Source: Phytophthora hibernalis
Lineage: Eukaryota > Oomycota > Peronosporomycetes > Peronosporales > Peronosporaceae
Length of the DNA stretch: 64,000 nt
NCBI GenBank assembly: GCA_012656075.1
Contig: JAAKBF010000120.1
Coordinates: 62,001 to 126,000, forward strand
Direction: 5' to 3'
Positions 9,166 to 17,748 of the stretch are shown here, piece after piece. The notes beneath the pieces were generated by a model. It had not been told where the DNA came from. It searched no databases and saw only the letters and a program-made list of their open reading frames with translations. How positions within the stretch are numbered: position 1 is the first letter of the stretch; each line of letters begins with the position of its first letter. The translations under genes and the position numbers were made by a program.

Positions 9166-10852
9166 AGCGTTATGATGACTGGGGTAACTTGGATGGCATC
9201 GCGCAAAGAGCACTCCTCTGGGACTCTGGCTTTGGGATTTCAGCCTCAAATGAGCCCATCTTAATATTTTCCGACGGAAAGCACTCGATGGCTGACCTCG
9301 CTATCCCAATCGATGACTTGGTGGGCGCTGGGTGCACCTGGATGAATTGCACCCAACCGGATGGCACGACCCGCTACAGCAACATGCGATGCCAAGGCGA
9401 TCAAATGATATCGGTGCCAAGGTGCCTGATGTATGACTTTGAAGACATGTCGGAGAGTTTAGCTGCGCTGTGGTCCACTGGTGGCTCTCCGGATATGATC
9501 CCGCTACCACGTGTGACGAAAAATGTTTGGACGGATAGGTTGGACAACGGCTCGGAGATTACGTACACAGTTTTAGTTATTCACACGCCGCCTTTATACC
9601 AAGGTCCAAGTGGAGCCTCCTGTCCCAGTAGTGGGGACTTTGGGTCCCTTATAGTCCCATGCGCGTCGACCGAAAATCCCTCTGCTATGCCTGGAGCAAT
9701 GGCGGTAGGGGATACAAGTCCGTGGGTGTCTCGGTGGCTTATGGAGAACTACTCAACGAAAGCGACTTCAGCACCGCCCACGAATGACACAATCCTTTAC
9801 CCGGCAACAGTAAAGAGTACTGACGGACTCACTACGGAAGCTGTCCTTGGGATTATTGCTGCGTGTATCGTAGTTGCTCTTGGTGTGCTAGGATTCCTTA
9901 TCGGTCGCAGGCACCGTTCGAAAGCTAGAGCAAGTCAAGGACAGACTGGGTTATGGAACGATGACATCATCACCGCCAACAGAGTTCCTCGTGAAAAGGT
10001 TCGCATCGACCAACTCATCAGCCGAGGTGCCTTTGGTGAAGTGTACAACGGCATCTACAACGGAGAGCGTGTGGCGATTAAGATGCTGCTTCCTAGTATA
10101 CGACGCGATATCAAACTGGTGAACGAGTTTCTAGCTGAAGCGAGGCTAACAGCTACCATGGACCACCCACGTATTGTTTCGTGCATTGGTATCGCGTGGG
10201 ACTCGCTTTCGGATCTGTGTGTGGTGCTGGAGTTCATGGAAGGTGGGGATCTCCGAACACTATTGAGCAATTATGAGAGATCGAGATACCCTTTGGGTTT
10301 CAACCGACAGAAAGTTACCATCGCGCTGCACGTGGCCCATGCTCTAACATACTTGCATTCACTGGATGCGCCCGTTATCCACCGCGACTTGAAGTCTCGC
10401 AACATTTTACTGAACCACATGCTCGAAGCCAAGCTGACGGATTTCGGAATCTCTCGCGAACGTTTGGACAAGACGATGACGGTCGGAGTGGGAACGTCGT
10501 TGTGGATGGCTCCAGAGGTGATGAGGGGCGAAAAATACGACGAAAAGGCAGATATGTTCTCGTTTGGCGTCGTATTGTCCGAGTTAGATGTCCACACACT
10601 GCCGTACGCTCAAGCCAAACAGGAGATGCAAACCTCACACGGGCGACAAATGTTGGACGCTACACTTCTCAAAGAGTGGCGATGGGAAGAGTTAGCGTCG
10701 AATTTTCCGGTGTTGGGCCGCTATCAATTATTGAACTTGGTCGCACTTGCGTGTCAGGGGATCCGAGCGTGCGTCCGAGCGCGGTAGAAACCCTCTTCAA
10801 GCTCCAATGTGTGCTTTCGAAGGAGCTTGCGTCTAACAACGCCGGAAATTGA
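9165..10852 (+). pseudogene. TKL receptor-like kinase, 5' truncated, frame break near the 3' end
   Basis: Membrane receptor kinase of the tyrosine-kinase-like group. It has a Cys-containing ectodomain (9165 to about 9830), one transmembrane helix (V-L-G-I-I-A-A-C-I-V-V-A-L-G) and a basic R-R-H-R-S-K stop-transfer. The kinase domain holds I-S-R-G-A-F-G-E-V (glycine loop), V-A-I-K (Lys), H-R-D-L-K-S-R-N (catalytic loop), T-D-F-G (metal binding) and W-M-A-P-E. All core residues are present. The 5' end is replaced by the pogo fragment, so no signal peptide exists. One T is missing near 10665 relative to the 42.5-kb paralog, shifting the last 60 codons; the original reading resumes in another frame and ends at 10852. 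The kinase domain is almost identical in DNA to that paralog. Confidence 0.85.
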
Positions 10853-11085
10853 CGTTTGAATCTACAACAATATCGAAAATTATAAATTCCGTTTACTACT
10901 GTCGTAAGGAGGGGGGCTAGAAAGGACGATGTTAAAATCATTATCTCGAGAACGTAAGGGTGGATTTTGCAAAATCACGTGTCGACGGAGTTGTTGTTGT
11001 TGACAGAGCAGCCGGATATCTTCGGCGAAGGTGTATTCCTGCTACAACAATGGCTACATATATGTTAATCACATCAAGCAGACCA

Positions 11086-11092
11086 TCACTCC
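11086..11092 (+). promoter_or_regulatory. Inr-like core promoter element (TCACTCC)
   Basis: TCACTCC matches the oomycete initiator consensus TCAYTYY and lies 43 bp before the ATG at 11135, in a pyrimidine-rich stretch. The position fits the short 5' UTRs of oomycete genes. Confidence 0.45.
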
Positions 11093-11134
11093 CTCTCAAC
11101 TCCCTCCTCTCATAAAAACGCCAAGTCAAAAATC

Positions 11135-12923
11135 ATGAAGGTGTTGCCTCAGCTTGACGAGGCCATCGCGTTCCTGCAGGCGGAGATCGCGGGTCTGCGC
11201 GCCGGGGAGAAGGACGCGCAGCTGCCGGACCTCGCAGTGGCCGTCGCGGCGGGGAGGCGCCTCTCCCAGAGGCCCAATTCGCCCCGTTGCTGGCGCGCTG
11301 GACGCCTACAGCGACGGTCTTTTCCAGCGACTTGGCAGTGCTCGTGGACCAATGGGAAGCGGCAAAGCGACGCGAGGAGGCGCAAGGGAAGAAGAAGGAG
11401 GACAGAGACGTGCAGACGCCCGTGCATTCGGCCCTGGAACGCGTGAGGAGCCAACGCAGACGCCCCCGGACGAGACCCAGACGCAGGTTCGAAGACCCGA
11501 ACGAGGGAGACGCCTCCCAATCAGCCAGTGACGCGACACCCACCCCTTCACCACGAGCAGATGTTGCTGTAGCTGTGGAGAAGAAGGAGACTATACAGGA
11601 GAAGACTATACAGAAAGAGAAGACTATACAGGTGGAGAAGGAGACTACAGAGGAGAAGAAGATCATACAGGTGGAGAAGGAGGCTAAACAGGTGGATATG
11701 ACGAATAAACAGGAGAAGGAGACTAAGCAGGAGAAGGAGACTAAACAGGAGAAGGGGACTATACAGGAGAAGAGTGTTGATGTGGAGATGGAGACGGTAG
11801 AAGATAAGATGGTGGAGAAGGAGGAGAGGAACCCGGAGAAGGAGGAGGCGGAGGCTGCGTTGGCGGGTTTGAAGGCGTTGCGGAAGAGCATGTTGCTGGA
11901 TGTGTTGTCGAAGATTGTGTCGGTGGCCAAGTCGAAGCATGTGGATCCGGCGCAGTTCTCGAAGGAGGAGCACGTGGACTTGGCGAAGATCCAGGATCGG
12001 GTGACGGGTGGCGATGTCTGTGAGTGGGCGGAGTTTGCGGACCAGGTGTACCTGTTTTGTCAGCATGTGGTGACCGACGCGGAGCGACGCGAGCAGCCGG
12101 AAGCAAGACGCAAGGGCGTGGAGCTGCTGCACTTTGCCAGGACGTTGACGGAGACGCTACGCAAAGCTAGCGTCAAGAAGGAGGCTGCGTTGTTGCAAAA
12201 GATTCGGGAAGCGGAAGAAGCTGCTGCTCACAAGAAAGAGGAAGAACAAGAGAAAAAGGACGAGGACGAGCAGATGAAGGAGGCTGGTGCTGGTGAGGAG
12301 AGTACTGCAGTAGAAGCTGCTGTATCAGATGGCCATGACTCGAGCAGAGCGTCTGCTAATGAGTCTTCCGGCCCCACACCGTTCACACCCACGCGCGTGT
12401 CAACGCGGATTCGGCGGCGCGAAAGTGGTGTTAGTGAAGGTACTGGTTCGGCTGCTCCATCCCCGTCCTCGAACAACCCACGGAAGCGTATTCGCAAAAC
12501 ATCGACTTCCGCTGCCTCTGCGAGCGAAGACGTCAGCGGTTCGGAGAGTCACGATATGTCTGCCTCTGATCCAGACACGAAGTCTCGCGGCCGTGGTAAG
12601 TCAAAGACACCTGCAAACCGAAGTGCGAAAGCACGCAAACGTCGTCCCTCACTACCGGCAACGCGCATTAGCTCTCGGCAGCAAAAGCGGCGGGCTGCGG
12701 CAGCAGCTGCTGCTAGTTGCGGATAGCGATGACGAGGAGGAACGCAGCGGTGGCGAGGCTCTTCACTCCGCTGCAGAAAAAAAGGAGACGAGGGTAATGA
12801 AAAGGAGAACGATGAAGATGAGAAAACGGGAGAAGACGAACAGGAGGAAGAGCAAGAGACTCCGAAAAGAAAACAGCCCAAAGATCGAGGGCTAGAAAGA
12901 AGGGCAGCCGCAAAAATAAAGTA
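11135..12923 (+). CDS. BRD8-like bromodomain protein (chromatin factor), frame-interrupted
   Basis: Likely nuclear chromatin reader. It starts at ATG 11135 with a helical leader (M-K-V-L-P-Q-L-D-E-A-I-A-F-L), then, after a frame change near 11250, a W-E-A-A-K-R-R-E coiled segment. A charged E-K-E-T-K-Q-E-K repeat region (about 11575-11850) follows. At about 11860-12190 there is a bromodomain-like fold: helix A near S-K-I-V-S-V-A-K-S, a Y/F-E-x-V-D-L-A-K-I-Q-D-R-V block in place of the usual 'Y-x-x-x-I-x-x-P-M-D-L' region, F-A-D-Q-V-Y-L-F-C-Q, and a final helix. The closest family I can think of is BRD8/NuA4-associated. The tail has basic nuclear-localisation-like clusters and an acidic end. 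A second break near 12710 shifts the frame, so the end could be 12726 or 12923. Both breaks lie in repetitive or homopolymer sequence. Confidence 0.65.
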
Positions 12924-13099
12924 GTGTGTCAATTAATTGGAGTAGTGATTAATCGAGGGGACAAGGAGGAATACATACCGGTACCATTTTGAAATGGTAA
13001 AAACTGTCGATGCACATGTATTAATAATACGAGTACGGTATTTTAATCTGATATGGATAACTTTTGTGACGTTATCGGTCAAACTCCCAACATAATATA

Positions 13100-13345
13100 A
13101 ACACCGAAAATTAATATAACCTTTCAAAACTAGTAATCTTCTCAGTTGTTTTTCTTCATTCACACAAGGACATGGAGACTCCAGCAACCGCATCGCCCTA
13201 AGCTTCATAATAGAGCTGCAGCTACCGATGCATTGCGTGCAAATGATAAACAAAGACAGTACTGGAGCGCGATGGCACCCTGCTTCTTGTGCGCTCCCAA
13301 CGCGCTTTCCACACGCTCTAACTCCTCCATTTTCGCGCCCTCGGG
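13100..13345 (+). repeat. Dispersed repeat, copy 1
   Basis: Shares recognisable stretches with 31555-31805 in the opposite orientation: GAAAATTAATATAACCTTT, CAGTTGTTTT, GAGCTGCA(G/A)CTACCGATG, and a CTTCTTGTGCGC(T/G)C-CAACGCGCTTTC block. Probably an LTR or 5' region of a retroelement family. No coding domain recognised. Confidence 0.65.
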
Positions 13346-13770
13346 AATGAAACAAGCACCACTCGTCCCGCTCCCGACCACGCTAAAAACGTTGGGAGCT
13401 TCATGCAGGTCAGCCAGCCCGATGCGCATTTCAGCGTATATTTATCTCCGGGGTTCGGATTGGGCGACTTTTGGCCCGGGAGCGGAAAAAATAAGAACGG
13501 GTCTCGTATCGGATAAAGTAGTTGGTCGCGAAGTACAAGCAGCGCGATATACCATAATACGGTGCGCACAAAACACTCGTTTTTGCCTAGTGTTATCCAG
13601 TGCGACGAAGAGGTTTTCAGTTAGGAAGAGTGCGGTCGGCTGTCCAACCAGACAAGTTTAAACGCTAGCTCACGATCACACTTAAATGCATTTTGCGGTC
13701 TGGCAAGACGCACTATTAGAGCAACAGCAGAGTCTCGGTTTGAATGCGCTAGTGCATTTGGGCGGTTTTG
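13346..13770. other. Spacer between dispersed repeat and effector gene
   Basis: No gene recognised; short frames only. It contains the 3' flank of the effector gene. Confidence 0.35.
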
Positions 13771-14274
13771 TTACGCTTTAATTTTTCCCATGTTTCTGTC
13801 AACCCAGTAGTCTAAGTACGCGCCCCACTTTAGATAAACCTCATCGATCTTCTTTTCTGCATCGGTAAGTTCGGAAAACTTCATCTTTTTAAACAAATTG
13901 TAGGGGTTGCCTTCTTCGTATAGAGCTTCGCGAAGAGCGCCATGTCGTCTGCCGTACCCCAGTAAGCATCTGCACGAACTGCCTATCCTTGTCAGCGGTG
14001 TTTCTTAGGCCCTTGACAACCTTCGCAATGCCTGGAATCCCTCGCTCTTCAGTACCACTCTTATCAACATTCTGATCGTCCACATTTCTCGTCCAGTGCT
14101 TCCTCAGGGACCTTTTGGAGTCGCCATCGGTATGCACTGTTCCAATCGACTGAGGCGTATCGAGCGAGGTCCCGCTCACAAACTGTGTTTGTCCCGAGAC
14201 TGGAGATGTCATTATAGCTCTGAAGCTTGACAGGGGGAGACTACGAGCAGTAGAAGGATGTAGCACGCACGCAT
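13771..14274 (-). CDS. RXLR-type secreted effector candidate, frame-interrupted
   Basis: Predicted host-directed secreted protein, about 165 codons if the breaks are read through. ATG 14274 opens a classic signal peptide (basic start, then a Leu/Val core ending near a Q-A-S cleavage-like site). About 35 residues later an R-S-L-R motif fits R-x-L-R, and about 20 residues further a T-E-E-R motif fits dEER; this order and spacing define RXLR effectors. The C-terminal part is rich in Trp, Tyr and Lys with alternating helices, reminiscent of WY modules, and ends at TAA 13771. Three small frame breaks interrupt it (near 14220, 13975 and 13905), so it is either a decayed effector or affected by the sequence errors seen in other genes. 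The core promoter supports a real gene. Its target is unknown. Confidence 0.7.
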
Positions 14275-14324
14275 CGCGATGATCGATCGGCTAGCCAGGG
14301 AACCGTAACGAGAACAAGTGGTCT

Positions 14325-14344
14325 GGGGCAAATTCTGGAATGAA
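14325..14344 (-). promoter_or_regulatory. Oomycete Inr + FPR-like core promoter
   Basis: Read on the minus strand: TTCATTCCAGAATTTGCCCC. It matches the oomycete initiator TCATTYY followed at the correct distance by an ATTTG-containing flanking promoter region. It lies about 60 bp upstream of the effector ATG. Confidence 0.65.
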
Positions 14345-14482
14345 CAAAGCTGTGGTGCAGTGCTTTCACTACAGTATTACAAGTATTAAGACTTGGTACA
14401 CAGTGAACGACGCAGTCAACCATATTTAGCCTGTTGACGCGAGGCAGATGATGGCCACTGAGGTGGCGGCCGGGAGAAGGCA

Positions 14483-15083
14483 TTAACCCCTTACTTCCAA
14501 TATGTTGTACTGTAGAACATAAGAGGAGTATAGCTTGCTTCACTTTTTGAAGCTTTTATGTTATGTTGGAGGTCCAACATAAACCATTATTATACTTGGT
14601 ATTTGTATGCATGTACTGTCAATTCCACTCCATACTGGAATCAAGTCAACTGGTTGAGTGGAAAACAGCCAAATGCACAGGCTTAGGTTTCGGTAAAGAC
14701 GCCGTTCTGTCGACAGTGATAAAGAGCGTACTTGTCACCCACCACGAACGGGTGGCCCCCACAAAGTCTTCATTCTTCAAAAAGCCAAGAAGAGAGCAAG
14801 ATGGTCGCGGGAGCAGGAAACGAGCCGCAGCACAGGCTAACGCAGCAGGAGCGGCAGTTGTGCAGAGAGGGCCTTCTGAGCGACAGACACGCACGTCGCA
14901 TTCGTCGCACGAACGCATACGAGCAAAGGTCAAAGAAAGCAGCGAGAAAGGAGAGCGCCAAACCTACCACGGCGGCGATGGAGATCCGGGGATCTTTGGA
15001 GGCGGCAGGGGCGGAAGCGAAGGACACGTGTGTTGCAGAGGCGGATGTGGTGGCGAAAGAGGTGGGATTGCAGAGACGAAAGA
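14483..15083 (+). repeat. Left inverted arm of foldback element
   Basis: Pairs with 16398-16998. It includes two palindromes near the end: TATGTTGTACTGTAGAACATA (14501-14521, imperfect) and TATGTTGGAGGTCCAACATA (14562-14581). It encodes an open frame (14563 onward) in a Lys/Arg-rich context mirrored in the other arm. Because the arm is duplicated and shows no domain, I do not call a gene in it. Confidence 0.85.
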
Positions 15084-15695
15084 GATGGACGTGGCAGAGG
15101 CAGATGCGGTGGCAAAATAGACGGTGGAGGCGGACGTTGCAGTGGCGGAGGCGGAACCAAAAGAGGCGGTGGTTGCAGAGGCGGATGCGGAGCCACAGGA
15201 GACGGTGTTGTAGAGACGAAGGCCAATAGCCATTCTATTTCGGCGGGTCATGAGTCAGCGATGCTGGAGAAGATGATGGCAGAAATGGTTACCGCTGTCG
15301 CAATTGCTGTAGATGCTGCGACCGAGCGGGATTTTGCCGTTGGAAAACTACGCAAAAGTCGGCGAGCAATCTTGGAGGACGTGAGACCAGATGTTGAGCG
15401 TAGTTCGGAGCAAGATGTGGCAGCCACCCTTGTATTCCATCCCTACTCCAGCCCGACTCGACAGTTGAACAACCATAAGCCCCACAAGTGGCAGAGGAAG
15501 ATATTCGTCACGGCATGCGCTGAGACGGTGTATTGTATGAAGTATGTGATGATGGGCTGTGGTAGGCTTCGGCCTTGCCACCGCTCTTTTATTTTGGCTA
15601 AAGTGCTTATGTTGTCTTGGGTAGAACATAATCCTCCACTGTCGTAGTGCTGTCCTCCAACACAAGCTAACATACTTGTGTTGTTGCCATTACAG

Positions 15696-16007
15696 TATTG
15701 GCATCTATTACGGGACCAAGACCCACTTACAGACACCGTGCCAAATGAAAACAATACCGGTGATGCTGCCAAGCCTGCAGCTTCTCCTGCACGTGAAGGT
15801 GCTCCGCGAGTGCCGGAAGCTGAGCGTACATGCGACTTGGGCGGATATCGCCTCGAAGAAAATCCATATACTGTGGACAATGAGCAAGGGCTCAAGAAGC
15901 GCCAGCGCTCCTGCAAGGTGTGTGCCGTGTACAAGACAAAGCCAAGGAGGTACACGAAGTACTTCTGCCCAGGGTGCTCGATTGGGAAGACCTGCAATGC
16001 TATCTGA
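15696..16007 (+). pseudogene. PiggyBac transposase C-terminal exon (zinc ribbon)
   Basis: Starts after a TTACAG splice acceptor (15690-15695). It encodes a hydrophilic linker and then R-S-C-K-V-C-A-V-Y-K-T ... Y-F-C-P-G-C, a C-x2-C / C-x2-C pattern matching the C-terminal ribbon of PiggyBac copy 2 (R-S-C-K-V-C ... Y-F-C-E-S-C-S-V). A following H-D-D-C-N-N-E-N-G-I-P stretch in the next frame parallels the H-D-D-F-D-G-G-E-A-I-L-P end of copy 2. The upstream sequence (about 15600-15695) looks intronic and contains a palindrome like those at the element ends. The catalytic domain is absent. Confidence 0.65.
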
Positions 16008-16397
16008 CACGATGACTGCAACAATGAAAACGGTATCCCGCGCAGCCTGCTCCAAGGACAAAAACTTCGCGACCGGCTTCCAGCAGCGCCCCAGGTAAGA
16101 AGCGCCGCCGCCGTTCAGTTGCTGAAAGAGACGAGGAAAATGAAAATGAAGGTTTCGACGGCGCCGTGGCTGGAGATGAGGCGCATGTTTGTCGATGCAT
16201 GTACTTGCTTTGCATTTTTTCGTGATGCAATCAATTGAAACGTTCTTGGTTTCGTCTTGTTTTTTTAACATTGACCACTGGTGTACGTGTGCAATGTTCA
16301 GAAAAAGCTACTCAGATAAACAGTACAGTGTGTATGTGCTTTAGCCATCATAAACTCAAGGGTTTTCGCCAACATTAGACCTGTAATGATGGACGTC

Positions 16398-16998
16398 TCT
16401 TTCGCCTCTGCAATCCCACCTCCTTCTCCACCACATCCGCCTCTGCAACACACGTGTCCTTCGCTTCCGCCCCTGCCGCCTCCAAAGATCCCCGGATCTC
16501 CATCGCCGCCGTGGTAGGTTTGGCGCTCTCCTTTCTCGCTGCTTTCTTTGACCTTTGCTCGTATGCGTTCGTGCGACGAATGCGTCGTGCGTGTCTGTCG
16601 CTTAGAAGGCCCTCTTTGCACAACCGCCGCTCCTGCTGCGTTAGCCTGTGCTGTGGCTCGTTCCTGCTCCCGCGACCATCTTGCTCTCTTCTTGGCTTTT
16701 TGAAGAATGAAGACTTTGTGGGGGCCACCCGTTCGTGGTGGGTGACAAGTACGCTCTTTATCACTGTCGACAGAACTGCGTCTTTACCGAAACCTAAGCC
16801 TGTGCATTTGGCTGTTTTCCACTCAACCAGTTGACTTGATTCCAGTATGGAGTGGAATTGACAGTACATGCTTACAAATACCAAGTATAATAACGGTTTA
16901 TGTTGGACCTCCAACATAACATTAAAGCTTCAAAAAAGTGAAGCAAGCTATACTCCTCTTATGTTCTACAGTACAACATATTGGAAGTAAGGGGTTAG
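16398..16998 (-). repeat. Right inverted arm of foldback element
   Basis: Reverse complement of the left arm, with single-base differences (for example within the AAACC(A/G)TTATTATAC block). The palindrome TATGTTGGACCTCCAACATA is at 16899-16918. Confidence 0.85.
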
Positions 16999-17358
16999 GA
17001 GGCAGAACATTAAACCGTGGAAATTATTCTTCATTGTTTTAGCATAATTTATCCGAAAGCGACTTCCATGAAGAGACCCATGAGAGAGCGCAGTCAATGT
17101 TTAATACGGTACTGTACGCCGCATTGTGGGGACACCCAGCACTGCACAGTATTTAATTACTTTAATAAAATAGGAATGCCTGCGTGGACCACCGCACTGC
17201 GAACGCCATCCAACGTCTACGCACCAACACTGCAAACGCCATCTCCGCCGCCTACACTACCAACACTGCGAACGCCATCTCCGCCGCCATCGCCACTACG
17301 AGAATAAGGCTGCGGTCAGTAAGTCACTTCGGTTGCTGCAACATTGGTGACATAGATG
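16999..17358. other. Spacer with short tandem repeat
   Basis: Contains two to three units of about 27-39 bp around CAACACTGC(G/A)AACGCCATCTC and CCGCC between 17195 and 17300. No gene recognised. Confidence 0.4.
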
Positions 17359-17693
17359 ATGTTGAATGACCTGCGTGGCGAGTGGTGGTTGAGGACTAGA
17401 CTGCCAGGATAAAGGACTTCCAAGAAAGAGGTCCGAGAGATTTCTAGGATTATCCTTTGCATGCGTGCAGAGTCCTATTGGCCGCGGCCAGTGTAGTCAG
17501 GATATGTCCACGGGGGTTATTGCTCGAGAAGCTTTCCCCTACAACAACACTAAAACAACATCAATCATATTTCCTTTTCACTTGGAGCTCGCAGTGCTTT
17601 TTGGTTATTGTTTTGTTGGTACGAACACTTAGACGTCCGTCTAATCTGGTTCATTAAGAAGAAGTGCTACGAGATCACTACGAATATCTCGTA
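17359..17693 (+). repeat. Probable 5' LTR of Copia element 1
   Basis: The stretch from TGTTGAATGACC to the base before the primer binding site at 17694 has the expected position and length (about 335 bp) of an LTR. It begins with TG but does not end in CA. No second copy exists in the window to confirm the boundaries. Confidence 0.4.
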
Positions 17694-17705
17694 GGTTATG
17701 AGCCC
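17694..17705 (+). promoter_or_regulatory. Primer binding site, initiator tRNA-Met anticodon arm
   Basis: GGTTATGAGCCC is the complement of GGGCTCATAACC, the anticodon stem-loop of initiator tRNA-Met. The same 12-mer follows the LTR at 20882-21236. Copia of Drosophila and Ty5 of yeast are known to prime from this internal region. Confidence 0.7.
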
Positions 17706-17748
17706 AAGGGGATTTTGTTTGAATCAGAGAATTAATTAAGAAGAAGGA

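Larger units (their letters stand above)
14483..16998 (+). mobile_element. PiggyBac-type foldback element with ~600-bp inverted arms
   Basis: A 2.5-kb element. The left end is TTAACCCCTTACTTCC (TTAA 14483-14486) and the right end is GGAAGTAAGGGGTTAG (16983-16998), i.e. PiggyBac-style TTAA plus C-rich ends with the right TTAA mutated to TTAG. Unlike ordinary PiggyBac elements, the termini extend into inverted arms of about 600 bp (14483-15083 and 16398-16998) with only scattered mismatches. The centre holds the C-terminal exon of a PiggyBac transposase but no DDE core, so the element is non-autonomous. The plus strand is the transposase direction. Confidence 0.8.

Noticed and set aside
14563..15229. 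A Lys/Arg-rich gene inside the left arm of the foldback element
   Set aside because: The same frame exists in the inverted arm, has no domain, and ends differ because arms end; best explained as repeat sequence.
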